Of a stretch of 64,000 bases of DNA, positions 25,601-37,806 are shown one piece after another. The stretch is from Hermatobates lingyangjiaoensis (lineage: Eukaryota > Arthropoda > Insecta > Hemiptera > Hermatobatidae). Where the stretch lies: positions 1,302,001-1,366,000 of the forward strand of contig JAPFBL010000103.1 in assembly GCA_026182355.1 (NCBI GenBank). Reading direction: 5' to 3'. The notes below the pieces were generated by a model. It saw nothing but the letters and a program-made list of their open reading frames with translations. It did not search any database and was not told the origin of the DNA. The number at the start of each line of letters is the position of its first letter. Position 1 is the stretch's first letter. The translations under genes and the position numbers were made by a program.

Positions 25601-25915
25601 AAAAAAAACGATTTTTGGCAATAAAAGTGACTTTCCCATAATGCATAATTCTTCCCAAACAATAGGGATCTTTCTCTCTATGGGGCCCATTTTTGTGTAA
25701 AATGTCAACTTGATCCATCAAAGATTCTGGACCGTAGCGTGGTAACAAGCAATGCTAACACACTCACCCACCCACCCACCCACCCACCCACACACACACA
25801 GACATCATCGTAAAAACTTCATAAAACGACTTCTGGGACCTCAAAACATGTAATTCCGTCAAAATCTCGAGATCGAATTTTTTCACGATCACTATACTTT
25901 ACTTATAGTAAAGTA
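22668..25915 (+). mobile_element. R repeat copy 1, split by a nested R copy
   Basis: The 5' portion (22668-23570) starts ATCTGGAGTGGCCTACACTC and TTTACTATAAGTAA. The 3' portion (25192-25915) ends CACTATACTTTACTTATAG and TAAAGTAAAAA. The two portions add up to about 1.63 kb, the length of the intact copy at 32130-33765, and align with it in order. The gap is filled by an inverted R copy (23571-25191). The 3' portion contains a (CCCA)n run at about 25765-25795. No long conserved coding frame is visible, so the element looks non-autonomous. Confidence 0.85.
23571..25191 (-). mobile_element. R repeat copy 2, nested in copy 1 and inverted
   Basis: About 1.62 kb, starting on the plus strand with TTACTTTACTATAAGTAAAG and ending TAGTAAAGTAGAGTGTAGG and CCACTACAGAT. 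It is the reverse complement of the R consensus seen at 32130-33765, including a (GGGT)n run at about 23697-23715. It interrupts copy 1 within a T-rich stretch, so T or A target sites are plausible. Confidence 0.85.
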
Positions 25916-26570
25916 AAAAGTAAAAAGATTTCAACTAAAAACAGGAATTGATATTTTATTTAAAAAATTAATCTCAAATTTATATTTATTTCATTTCTCA
26001 ACCCGGTGTTAACCTGGTTAATCTGGTGGTGTTAAATCTGGTGTTAACGATTCCAATAAACGGTAAAGCAATTCTGATGGCACCAAAAAATGTCCGTGTT
26101 ATTAAAGTATTCCGGAGGGGAAATACGCTTTCATATGTTTATAGATCTAAGTATGAAACATTTGTAGAAACTACATATACATGTTTCATATATAGATAGA
26201 TTTACTGATAGTGCATGTAATACTGAGTAAGTTCAAATATTTGAATGAATATAATAAGCAATATAAAGTACAGAAAACTCAATTTGAATTTTGGGATTTA
26301 AATATTTATAATATGTTTAAATATGAGCTGTATATAACTGCATAAACAGATGGTGTGATTAGCTGTCCAATATTAATCTCAACCTAATAAACGAAATTAT
26401 TTAATATAAATTTCTTATAATAGTTAATACCAGATTTGTTAGTCATGTTAAACAAACGTTGAGATATTAAATATATATTAATTTGATACTAATTTTTCTA
26501 GTAAAATATCAACTCGTGTGTTTAGTTAAAGTCTTTAACTTTTTTAAAGTATAATTTTCATGCTTATCAA
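25916..26570. other. AT-rich DNA, nothing recognised
   Basis: About 25998-26050 has short repeats of GGTGTTAA. No gene was recognised. Confidence 0.3.
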
Positions 26571-26574
26571 TTTA

Positions 26575-26636
26575 TTTTTACTTTACTATGAGTAAAGTAT
26601 AGTGTGTGTGCGTGTGTGTATGTGTGTGTGTGTGTA

Positions 26637-26729
<93 letters not shown>

Positions 26730-27500
26730 GCATGTGTATGGGTATGTGTATGCATCAAAGAATCTTTGATAGATCAAATTGAAATACTAAACAAAAATGG
26801 GCCTCATAGTGTAGCTGAGGAGCAATTAAGCATGATGGGAAAGTCACTTTTTTCAAAAAAAATATTATTTAACAACATTTTTTTCCCTAGAACTACAATC
26901 TTTAGAGTCATGAAATATTGGCATGATCATGGAAACTTCAAAAGCAATAACTGAAATAATCCTCAGATACTTAAAACAAGAATAAATATATTTTTTTAAT
27001 AATATATAAAAATTTGACTTATGATTCAATCTGAAATCTTGTGAGGATAATACAAGCCATACTGTTTCATGGATCAAAATTCCATTATACCTCAAATAGA
27101 GCACGATGTGGGAAATAAGTTGAGGTAACTTTTTTAAAATTATATCAACTAAAGAGTCGTTAGATTATATTTGCTTTTCTCAGAAAATGTTTTCTTGACT
27201 CCAAACGGCTCATTAAAAAAAAACGAAATTTTGACAAAAAATTAAACAAATTTGAACAATAAAAAATGTCGTTAAATTTAAGTACTGCAATGGGAAATAC
27301 ATCTACAACAACTGAATTTTCATCCTGGTCGAATGGATGACCTGCTATACTTATCGGATTTGTTAACTGCTTGCATTGACTTAGAAAATCTTTAAAGTAA
27401 TCCACTCAATCAATAATGACGTTTAGAGGTTTAATAAAAAAATTTTGAAATAATTTAATGACTTAATATGAGGTGTAAGAAGAATAATTTTAAATGTAAT
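26575..27500 (-). mobile_element. Diverged partial R copy with a long (TG)n
   Basis: It starts TTTACTTTACTATGAGTAAA and GTATAGTG. It then carries an expanded TG array (about 26600-26735) where other R copies have a short TG/GGGT run, followed by CATCAAAGAATCTTTGAT, AATGGGCC and GCATGATGGGAAAGTCAC. It fades out at about 27500 after an equivalent of the CCTGCTATACTT block. It is clearly older than copies 1, 2 and 5. Confidence 0.7.
26600..26735 (+). repeat. (TG)n microsatellite
   Basis: More than 100 bp of almost pure TG repeats, interrupted by a few TATG and GCG units, within the diverged R copy. Confidence 0.95.
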
Positions 27501-29710
27501 AAATCAGTGGCAATGAAACATATAATGCCAAAAAATTCAATAAATATAATAACTAAAATAGGCAATTTAGCTCAAAAAACACAAAAAATGTACTTGTTAT
27601 AATGCCTGGTTATCCTACTTGTAAAATTCGTTTACATTAAATTAAATAATGTTTAACAAAATCAAATACAACTGATTTATTTGGCTTTAACATATTTCAA
27701 ATATCTGTAGTGCGTTAAACTCCACAGATTATCAAAACCCTGGGCAATCAATAGATCTATGACGGTTTCATTTTTTTCATTAATTTAACTGGATTTATTT
27801 AACGGTTTCATTTATTTCAAGGTGGCTGTATCTACTTTGTCAGTTGTCATAAGCACTAGAGCAATGGTTGGTGGGATATCTGTTACTCTTAGAGTACATA
27901 GAATCGTACAAGCTAGTTATAGTGGGGACGATCAGAATGACTTACAGGTGACCAAACGGCAATTATTGGAGTTCTACCGCCCTCTCCTAAGTACTCCCTA
28001 CTTATATAATAACTAAAACCTTCTACACAGTCTGTTCTTGAGATATGAATAATCATGGCAAATACTGACTGAAGTGGAAATTGAATCATTGAAAAAGGAA
28101 TGTCGTCCTTTTTCAGGTAAAACAATGTTCAATCTTGGAATTAAAAGTATTTCTCATTGAAACCGTGATGCTATAATTTTACAAACAATGGCATTATCAT
28201 AAAGCTTTTCAATGGTTATCTTGTTCCATTACATAAGCGCAGCGGATCAGTCTTTCTCATCAACATGACAGCAGCCACTTTTTTTTTTAGTTTTAGCTTA
28301 TTTTGAGCAATCCAGACAACCCTAGTCAGTCAAGAAATTCTTGAAGATAATGTTTGGCTTCCGTTCTTACACATGAAATTCCATTCCGAGTTATATGACA
28401 TATATTGTTTCATTTTTCTTTGAAATTCTTCAATGCAAAATTGAAAAGAAAATTTTTCAATGCAAAATAAAGAAATTATGACTAATTTCTTTGACTGTCT
28501 CGTTAAATGGATCCAATTTAAAATTTTCTGCGAAAAATATTTATGGTTGGCAAATAAAGAATTAATGTATTCAATACATTGGTGAACATTATTGTGCACG
28601 GATCAACATGTCTTCGGGCAGATAGGATAGATAGCTGTTTTTTTTTTTATTGATAAGGGTTGTTCGAATAAAATCTACTCTGTGTGTCAAAATTTCTTGT
28701 TTCTACTGATGATGAGAAATTTATTTTGTCTAAAGCTTCGTACCTATTAGTAATGATGCCATCTAAGGTACTTGAATAACAAACTCCTTGCTTTGAAACT
28801 CAGCCCACCTAAAGCACCTGTCTTGGCAAGATTATTATTATCTCTGTTATCATTGTGGACATATGACTCTCCTGGTTACATAGACCTCTGCTCTAGCTCT
28901 CAGATACTTGTTTAGATATCTTTAAAGTTTGTTCAAGATGGGTTATAGTTCTTGCGGTAATAAGTAAGTCATAAGTATGTGTAGGGCTAAGTCTAATGTT
29001 TTTGAACCATCTTAGCTAGAGTTATGTCGTTTTCTCTAGGATCAAATTAAATAATGACAAGGGAAAGGAGTCATTATTTATTCTTTCAGGCCTTGAAGTG
29101 TGCGGAATAGGTCACTGGCATTACCATTCGGATTTATGAAGTTTTTGAAATTTTGTATTGCACAGTGTTTGAAGTAGAACAGTTTTATTGTAAATAATTC
29201 AACTATGTTCATATTAATTATGCTTCCTTTACATCAATAATTCAATAAAGTGTTGTAACAAAATTCTAATGGTTACAGTTTTCCATCATAATTCTGAAAG
29301 AACAAAAATAATCCTTAGTAAACCTCCCCCACCTTCACTCTCACTGGTATTCGGCTGGCCATTGTGAATATATTGAGATAACGTTATAGTTTTTAATACT
29401 TTTATTATAATTTTAAAATAAAATAAAACAGTTTTAAACAAATAGCAACTTCTCAGTTAGAAACTTGATGGAAAGTCGTTGAATGTCAAAGCGATAGCTA
29501 GAAAATACTTGGGCAAAAGAGTTAATGCAGTAAAAACGACAGTTAAATGGCATCAAATGCTTCAAAATTTATGTGTTTCAGAACCATTCACTTACGTGTT
29601 AATTGTCTTCCATAAACCTTTTCTCCTTTTTTCAAAAAGAATAGGTGTTCTAAAAGTGCCCATTCTCTTCGAAAGCCTTGATATAATATAGAAGTGCGTC
29701 TTTGATTCAG
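27501..29710. other. AT-rich DNA, no supported gene
   Basis: GC-richer patches at about 27820-28120 and 28790-29110 show no recognisable product. Receptor exons upstream of 30386 were looked for here (Cys-loop and WTYD-like motifs) and not found. Confidence 0.3.
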
Positions 29711-29953
29711 AATTCTTTTTTTAGTTGTACGAAAACTATAATGACAACATAATAACTAAAATCTCAACATGTTTTTAACATTATATTTATTCTTTTTTTT
29801 AGTTGGTCGAAAACTATAATGACAACATAATAACTAAAATCTTAACATGCTTTTAACATTATATCTATTCTTTTTTTTAGTTAGTCGAAAACTATAATGA
29901 CAACATAATAACTAAAATCTTATCATGCTTTTAACATTATATCTATTCTTTTT
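29711..29953. repeat. Three-copy 78-bp tandem repeat
   Basis: Three units, starting at about 29711, 29789 and 29867, each contain a T-rich run ending in TTTAG, then CGAAAACTATAATGACAACA, ACTAAAATCT and a T-rich ACATTATAT end. Units differ by only a few bases. Each T-run plus AG resembles a polypyrimidine tract with a 3' splice acceptor. The array ends about 430 bp before the receptor exon at 30386. Confidence 0.9.
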
Positions 29954-30385
29954 TCTTTCATTACATGCAACTTCCTTAATCTATTTGTATTAGTGATCTA
30001 TTTATATTAGTTTTCTAATTACTCTGTGGTATCAGGTATCAATATTGAAGATAACTGTAGCTAAGTTTTGTTTTATTTCTTTCTATCTTGCTTTTTAAAT
30101 ACATTATATTTTTAATTACGTTAATTAAATACAGACAATTAGTCTGCGAAGCATTAAGCTTTAAGTAAATTCTACTTAGGGATTCAAGAAAAAAAAGTAA
30201 TACTCATTAAGGGAGGGTGGCATAACTTTTTAGTTTAGATTTTGAATTTTGATTCATGTATTGGTTATTTTTATCATGTATTTATTTAAAACAATTGATG
30301 TTTATACGTATTTTCTATATCGAAGTTATTACAAAATAAAATATATTTTTTTTTAGAATTGTAAATAATGCTTATATGTAATTAG

Positions 30386-30602
30386 GTGGAACTGATAAAG
30401 CAAACAGACGATGGAGACATTTCAAACTATCAGCCCAACGGGGAGTTTGACCTGATCAGCTTCACGCCCACTCTACACGTGGAGCAGTACTCCTGCTGCG
30501 AGGAGCCCTACCCAGACATCACTTACATTCTCAAGATCAGGCGCAGGCCCATGTTCTACGTCTTCAACCTTATTCTACCGTGCATCTTAATCAACTGCAT
30601 TG
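30386..30602 (+). CDS. nAChR alpha-type subunit, loop C and TM1 exon
   Basis: The exon follows ATTAG and starts in phase 0 with VELIKQTDDGDISNYQPNGE. It encodes the end of the extracellular ligand-binding domain. Loop C carries QYSCCEEPYPDITY, whose adjacent Cys pair (residues 37-38 of this partial protein) and flanking Tyr residues define alpha-type nicotinic receptor subunits that contact acetylcholine. IRRRPMFYVFNLILPCILIN then starts TM1. The exon ends after the first base of a codon at a GT donor (30603), and that base joins the next exon to give Ala in CIALLVFYVPS. NGEFDL recalls vertebrate alpha9/alpha10-type subunits, but subtype cannot be fixed. Exons for the signal peptide and the rest of the domain are not seen upstream. 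Confidence 0.95.
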
Positions 30603-31043
30603 GTATATCTTCCTATTTATCAAATTATTTTTATTTTGACGAAACTCTGATTGATTCAAAGACAGAAAGTGGGCGTTTCTATGTCTAGAAAAATCTTTTG
30701 AGGTATGCATGGCATTGAATCTATTAATCTATTTCTTTCTAAGAAAGAGATATAGAGACAGGAGTAGGGATAGTAACATAGAGTGAGAGAGATATAAACA
30801 GAGAGATGTACCACTTCTGTCCTAGAAGGTTTGTGCCAGAATATAACTATGACAGTCCCCCTTTCATATATATATGCTAATCAATAATGCATACGTGATA
30901 AAAATAACTCTAATTTATTGAAAAAAGAATTGAATTTTATAATTTTTTTATTCCCTACAACTGCCTGCATAAAGTCTTTCTCAGGAAATTCAATAATTTG
31001 AACATATTCATGAATTTCGTCATTACCACAGAGGTTAGTATTA

Positions 31044-31377
31044 TTAATATTAAACAAATAATATACCGTCTTACCTCGTACACTGCTGCCATAGCTCTCG
31101 GACCGGTTTCGGGTGTCACCCATCTTCAACAAGAACTGATCTAAGGAATCCTACCTTTCTGATTATATAGCCCACCTACTATCCTAATGCCGTCTAGTTT
31201 TTATTATTTAATTATTTTAATAAAATCTAGGCAGCATTGGGATAGTAGGTTATATAATCAGAAAGGCAGGATTCCTTAGGTCAGATTGTGTTGAAGATGG
31301 GTGACACCCAAAACCGGTCCGAGAGCTACGGCAGTAGTGTACGAGGTAAGACGGTATATTATTTGTTTAATATTAAT
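31044..31377. repeat. Intronic foldback with about 155-bp arms (H6)
   Basis: The left arm (about 31044-31202) and right arm (about 31224-31377) are inverted copies with a few mismatches and a short AT-rich loop. The right arm carries GTTGAAGATGGGTGACACCC and later TACGAGGTAAGACGGTA. The foldback at 51299-51527 has the same layout (GAAGATGGACAACATCC, then TTACGAGGTATGACGG), so both belong to one family. It lies about 440 bp after the TM1 exon in the same intron. Confidence 0.85.
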
Positions 31378-32129
31378 TTGAACATTATTGTGAGTTATTT
31401 TCTTTTTTGTTGAAATTTTTTTGATAGAAAATGTTGTGTTAAGAAAAAAATAAACAGAAGTATCAAGAATATCAATACTTTAATACCAGTGTTGAAGTCT
31501 TAGACGACAATGATTTATCAAGTTATTGCATTTCTTATTCATCTAGATTGATTCTGAATTGCAGAAAACTTAATTTATACCAGATTAAATAAAATTGTAT
31601 TAAGGCGACATATCAATTGTTGAAAAGGATACGACTGTTTGTTTACAGAAGCCTAGCTGATGTAATAAACAGATTTAATTTGGCTGGTTCTCTTCACTGA
31701 CTACCAATATCACGGCATATCTGCAGAACATTATTTACGACCATTTTGTTTGACCTGTAAACATAAAGATAAAATTCAGTAAATTAAAAAAGGGTATCCA
31801 GTCAAAAATATTAAAAAATAAATTAAAACACTGTAGATATAACTGGAAAAAATACCATTTAGCTCTTTTGTTTAAATGCTTTAGCTTAGCCTCTCTAATT
31901 AATCCTCTCTTCTATAGACAATTCATTATGCATTAGATAATTCATGTTCAATATATTACAACAAACTATGTCTTAATATATGCACCCTTACAATTAGATT
32001 ACAGCATATATACCTCTATATTACTTATTTTTTATTTTGTAACATAATTTTTTACTCTTCCACTGGTTTTCCACTTTATTCTGTTAGTTGTGATTACTCT
32101 TAAAGTTGAAGAGCCATCTTCAAAGCTAA
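31378..32129. other. Intron sequence, nothing recognised
   Basis: AT-rich part of the 7.07-kb receptor intron between the TM1 and TM2 exons. Confidence 0.4.
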
Positions 32130-33765
32130 AAATCTGGAGTGGCCTACACTCTACTTTACTATAAGTATCTTAATGTCAAATTTCTTGAGTATATAAAACA
32201 TAACCTCTCATTTAAGCATAACGTAAACATCTAAATGGGATATAATTATTAGCCTGTCATTCCTGAGGTAGTACAGATAGTGATTGAAGGACATATCAAT
32301 TTATAAGCTTATTTTTGTACATCACAAATAATTTATTATTTGCAAATAATTTCATTAGTATAACTACAGCAGTAATAACATTTTTGAAAAACCAAAGTGA
32401 ACATTTCTTGAAACGAAATAGTATCCTACAAGAGAACATGGCTATTGTTCAAATAGCCAGTAGATTTCTTACATCGTTTACTTGACATCCTTCTACATTG
32501 AATATTAATGTAAAATTTTCAAATTTGAAACAGTAAAATACTCTTTTTTTCTCTGAAAAACTTCTTAAACAGCGAAGAAAATGTTGTTTTAAGGTGATTT
32601 GTTAATTCAAGATGTACGATAATTACAGTTATTAATCTCTAAACGAAAGATTTCAATTTTGAATTATCTTTTACATTTTTGGTTTTTAACAGAATTATTA
32701 TACTGGGAATTTTATGGCTTCTTAGTATTTAATAAGATCATTTTCCTTCCCCTTTGTCAAATAACATATATACGAATTTTTTTTAATGAGTGTTATCATT
32801 TACCTGCACAATATTATTCCTCTTACATCTCTTATAAGTCAATAATATATTTTCATTTTTCCATTAGAAACATCAATTTTATCTCAGTGGATTAGCTCAA
32901 AAAATTTCTAAGTCAATGTAAACAATGTAAAAAAATACAAAAAATTCGACAAGTATAGCAGGTGATCTCTTAGTCTAGAATAAACAAAGAGTTTTTATAT
33001 CGTTATTGCTCTTTCCCGTAATTGAAACTTCATGAATTTTTTTTTGTGAAATGCTAATTTTTTGTTCCATTTTTGGTCAAATTTTCATTATTTTTTAACG
33101 AGCCGTTTAGCGTCAAAAAATCATTTTCTGAAAACACAAATCGTACTGTAACGCCCCTTCAGCGAAAGTAATTTTAAAAAAAATATCTCAACTCATTTGC
33201 CATATAATGTTCTATTTGTAGGCATAGTTTCATTTTGATCCGTCAAACAGTATGGCTTGTATCGCTCTCACAAGGTTTGAGATTGAATTATAAGTCAAAA
33301 TTTTTACATTTTATTGAAAAAAAAATATTTCCTGTTGTCTTAAAATTCTGAATATATTTTTCGTTTGTTGCATTTGTAACTTCAAAGATAATGGCAAAAT
33401 TTCAAAACTCTAGGGTTATCAGTTTAGGAGAAATAAATGTTTTAAAAAAAACGGTTTTTGGCAAAAAAAGTGATTTTCCCATCATGCATAATTCTTCCCA
33501 AACAATAGGGATCTTCGTCTAAATGGGGCCCATTTTTGTGTAAAATATCAACTTGATCCGTCAAAGATTCTGGACCGTAGCGTGGTAACAAGCAATGCTA
33601 ACACACGCACCCACCCACCCACCCACCCACCCACCCACACACACACAGACATCATCGTCAAAACGTCATAAAACGACTTCTGGTACCTCAAAACATGTAA
33701 TTCCGTCAAAATCTCGAAATCGAATTTTTTCACGATCACTATACTTTACTTATAGTAAAGTAAAA
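32130..33765 (+). mobile_element. R repeat, complete copy
   Basis: This is the reference copy, about 1.63 kb. It starts AATCTGGAGTGGCCTACACT and TTTACTATAAGTA and ends ATCACTATACTTTACTTATA and GTAAAGTAAAAA. Both ends contain a near-palindromic TTTACT-TATA-AGTAAA type block, so they are also partly inverted repeats of each other. A (CCCA)n run (33609-33640) lies about 120 bp from the 3' end. Inside, a 78-codon frame is also open in copy 2, but both copies are nearly the same DNA and the peptide shows no domain. It lies within the receptor intron. Confidence 0.85.
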
Positions 33766-36700
33766 ATATATTAAACAATTGCTTTTTACAGTAATAATCG
33801 AAACTGCATTCTAAATTCAACTTAGCAATAGAAAACTTAAAGTGTTTTTTAGTGTTTCAATTAAACTGATTTACATAGAGAGAAAGATTTCTACATACCC
33901 ATTAAAATATTCTCATTCGCTTCTGGAACCTGTCCCATTATTATAAGGTATTATTTTTTTAGGGTTGATGAAAATAATAAATTAATCCAATTTCGTATGA
34001 AGCTAAGACCCCCCATACAATCGATTAAGTAACATAATTTTTGTTGAATCAATTATCAAATAAGAAATATTACGACAGCAATTACCATTCAACTAACTAG
34101 CAGCAGCTATAAAGGGTCACGCTACGATTACAAGAGCTGCCGAAGAGCCGAACATCAATTATTTTGGTTGGAAGATCATCAACCCATTTCTTATTTGTTA
34201 CACATTTTTATCACTTGTAATTATTATACATATATAAAGTTCAATGTAAATGAAGAAACGTAGAGAAACTAAAAGCACAGTTTCTCTCATTTTTGGTTTA
34301 AACCATTTTCAGGAGAGATAAGAGAGGGAAACCAAGCGCACTGAAGAGAGTTCAAACCAAAAATTAGAGACTGTAAATGTGGGTTATTCATTTTTCTATA
34401 TTTCTTCATCTACATTAAAACGAGGGAAAGCAACACACAGAGAAAGAGGCACACTTACAAACTCAAATTTTCGGGATGATCAGTCTTCAGGAGAAAAGAG
34501 AATGGGTGACCAAGCACGCCGGAAACACAACGGCAGGAAACCTCCAAGTTTTCTTTCAATCAACAATCAATTTTCTATTAAAAATTAATTTTTTACTGTA
34601 TAAACTTGAAAGGTGTTTTTGTCTTGGTTGTGTATAAGTACTAAGTAAGATAACAGTAAATACATTTCTATCATAACTTGGAATAAATTTTATGTTGTAT
34701 AGATAACGCTTAAATGTTTGATGCGCTATTTTATTGATGCATGGGACGTTCCAAAAGGAGTATAGTTTTATCAAATATTGAGATACAAAATGCTAATCAA
34801 ACAAAAATTTAATGCTTATGTAGACATGTCTAGTGATTTCATTAAAATCTCTCTAGAAGTTTGCGTTATGTGGATCATCATCGATAAAATTTGTGACATT
34901 TCTCACATACTGCTTCATGCAACCAGGATAGTGTTGACACTGTTTGATTATACCTCGACAGTTCAAGACCTATTGTCAGTGGCCAACACAAGACCTTCTA
35001 CCAGTCAAATGTCACAAAAGTTTACAGAAACATGAAAACAGATATCGATGTCAAATGGTCCTGACTAAGGAAAGATCTTTGTTCATGGATATGCTTTTGG
35101 ACTCACAGTTATATGTGTACTATCACAACCAACACATCCTCCAACAAACTTAGAATTCTCCAGTAAAATAGCCTCAACAGTGAATAAAAAAGTAGTGAGA
35201 ATTTTAACGACATGTCTGCAAAAGATATTGATCACTGTTAATAACCTACACTGTCACCAATAACAAGTGCTGAGCATGACCTCTCCTCACGCATACCACC
35301 AGTGCTATCACCATTGAATAGGCAATAACTCTTGTAACCACTAAGTAAGCAAGATAAAAAAAACTGAAAATCTTCCGGATAACTTACAGAAATACACTAG
35401 AAGGACGTCCACCACTCTATAAAATAGAAGCACTTCGAATCAGTCGTCACTTTTTCAATTAAATAAAAATATATCCGAACAAATTTTTAACAGAACCTTA
35501 ATTGTTCTAGTTCCGGGAAATTCATTGTAACATTTTTGACCACATGTCTACATTCCTATTTTAAACTACTAAAATAAACACTACTTATGGGTTCATTTTT
35601 TTCCAAATATCAACGTAAATATTTATTTTTTGTATAATAAGTCATTTAGATAATAGTACAGAACACATTACATTAATCAGTTCAGTACCTTTGCTAATTA
35701 ATATAGTATAATGAGAATTCTACAGTTATATTCTCCAGTTTAATATACGAATAATAAAATAATTATTCAAAAGTAGCATGGTTTTCATATTTTCTAAACT
35801 AATAACCACTTCAATTTCTTGTTCTACAAATTGCAATAAACTTTTTTATATGTCCTCTATTTATATTACGAAGAAAATTATTAAAAGTTAATATTTCCAG
35901 CCCTAATCTCAAATTCATTGTCTCAAGTATGACAAAAAAAAAAATCAGAGTCTATATAATGAGATTTCACTCCACTCTATCAAGTCTATTGGAAATAAAA
36001 TCTTTCCTCAGGAAGATGATTATTTGCTTCTCTCAATTATTTTCAACTTAATAATTAACTGTTTGAAAGGAAAGTTTTTGGAGTTTTTTAATTCTTAAAG
36101 AGGAAACTTCAATAATATCAGTAGAACATTATTGTAGGATTAGATTAAACTAAAAAGGTAGATACTCTACTGGTCAATATCAGTATAATATGATTTTGTG
36201 TTCTGTAGAAATCAGCATAATAATCTCCTTGTAGCATTTCATGAAGAGAAAAAAAATATAGATAGGTGTATTAAGAATATATTAGTCAAAAAACGATGTT
36301 CAATAAAATAGGAGAGATAGCAATGTTGCTATTAAAAAATTGCTATTAAAAATATTTAGGTGGAGATTAGAGTTTTTAGTGATATTCAAAAATAACTTTA
36401 TGCTGAGAGTAAGTTAGATATGGCCTTGGTCAAATGGAGGAGAGTGTCTACCAATGAAGGTATCGAATAGTATTGTTGTTCAATTCTATATGAACTAAAC
36501 TCAAGCAGTGCACATGTAAGAAGATTGTCCAGGGCCATATCAAGGGCTATAAACCCTCCGTAGTGTTCAACAGCTATTGCTCTGAATCACATCTCTCGAG
36601 TAACTTCACTTAGCTTTATACTGAAAAAGAAATGTATTAGAAATAATAATTGATATGACCATTTTTTTTTCTTTTAACTAAAACTATAGGTTTTATTTAT

Positions 36701-36840
36701 CAATAGGATCATTTATTAATGATCCTATAATTGAAGAAGTCGTTATCAGAAGTTTCCAATTTATGTTTCCAAATTATTTTCACTCCGTTAAATTAATGCA
36801 TCTATTACATCAAGTGTTACTTTGAGTATTATTCATATAT
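33766..36840. other. Intron sequence with a small hairpin
   Basis: About 34278-34375 is a 26-bp-arm hairpin (TTTCTC...TTTGGTTT against AAACCAAAAATTAGAG). A GAGATAAGAGAGGGAA/CAAGCGC block inside it recurs diverged at 34487-34530 and at 41054-41090. No further gene or exon was recognised. Confidence 0.4.
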
Positions 36841-36847
36841 ATATATA

Positions 36848-37045
36848 AAGATTTCACATAAACACGTGAAATAACAAGCAATGATCAAACCACAATAAGA
36901 AATGGGAAAACAAGACTAAGATCTTTCAACCGTAACAAGCGGTTTTCGTCAGAGTCAGGGTTTTGACTCTGACGAAGACCGCTTGTTACGGTTGAAAGAT
37001 CTTAGTCTTGTTTTCCCATTTCTTATTGTGGTTTGATCATATATA
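36848..37045. repeat. Intronic foldback, second copy of the H4 element (H5)
   Basis: About 79-bp arms (36879-36957 and 36962-37041) pair almost perfectly with a 4-base loop. Sequence and outer AACACGTGA match the foldback at 17641-17853, so this is a dispersed family and not a local accident. It ends about 630 bp before the TM2 exon. Confidence 0.9.
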
Positions 37046-37056
37046 TCTATATATAT

Positions 37057-37118
37057 CAACGATCAAACCACAATAAGAAATGGGAAAACAAGACTAAGAT
37101 CTTTCAACTGTAACAATC
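37057..37118 (+). repeat. Third, solo arm of the H4/H5 family
   Basis: CGATCAAACCACAATAAG and AAGACTAAGATCTTTCAA repeat the left arm of the adjacent foldback after a short TATAT spacer. It is then cut off at CTGTAACAATCG. Confidence 0.8.
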
Positions 37119-37164
37119 GTTGGTTGGTATCCGTGGATGTATTTGTCCTGCTTTACTTATGTCG

Positions 37165-37235
37165 TTAATAAATTGTTTTATAGCCTTGAAAATGCCAAAC
37201 GAATTTTGGCGAAACGTCGGCATATAATCAGGAGT
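37165..37235 (+). repeat. PLE-type terminal motif
   Basis: CCTTGAAAATGCCAAA, CGAA, TTTTGGC and GAAACGTCGGCA form a short stem followed by the GAAACGTCGGC block seen in other arms. No partner arm is adjacent. Confidence 0.5.
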
Positions 37236-37671
37236 TGTATGTTTATGACCAAAATCCTCAAGAACCCCTTCTGTGAATTTGGAATATAAGTGGTCGAGAA
37301 GCTATATCAATATAACTATTATTGTTATGATTATTTTTTTAATTACTCCATTACTCCTTCCTTTATGATACCTTCATATTATGTATCCTTACGAAAATTT
37401 CCCATATTAGAACACCGACTAAGAATTTAGTTACTCAAAAGTAATAATAGTTTTACTTTAGGAAATGAGGTTTGTACACCAGAGCAGAGACCAAATGTAG
37501 ACCAAGCAAACCAAATAATAACCTTATTTTTTGAGTTACACTATTATAGATTTTAACTGAAAAAATAATTTTCACTCTATAAACATTTGATTTTGTTTTG
37601 AAATTGTAAAACTATTAACAACTTTGACAGATTATGTCAAAACCTTGGTGTGTGTTTATGTCGTTTTGCAG

Positions 37672-37806
37672 CTCTGCTCGTCTTTTACGTGCCGTCAGAG
37701 AGCGGAGAGAAAGTGACTCTTGGCATCAGTGCTCTCCTTTCAATGACTGTCTTCCTGATGACCATCAGGGAGACTCTGCCACCCACCGAAAAGACACCAC
37801 TTATCA
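37672..37806 (+). CDS. nAChR alpha-type subunit, TM2 pore exon
   Basis: Spliced after TTTTGCAG at 37671, the exon supplies the last two bases of an Ala codon and then LLVFYVPSESGEKVTLGIS, ALLSMTVFLM and TIRETLPPTEKTPLIS. This covers the end of TM1, the intracellular linker, TM2 and the TM2-TM3 loop. The channel-lining residues fit a cation pore: Glu before Lys at -1', Thr at 2', Leu at the 9' gate and Glu at 20'. The GEK motif typical of cation-selective Cys-loop receptors is intact. The donor GTAAGT starts at 37807. The exon leaves one base (A) of a Ser codon completed by the next exon. Confidence 0.95.

Noticed and set aside
26567..26954. Frames rich in His-Thr or Cys-Val
   Set aside because: Translation of the (TG)n microsatellite in an R copy.
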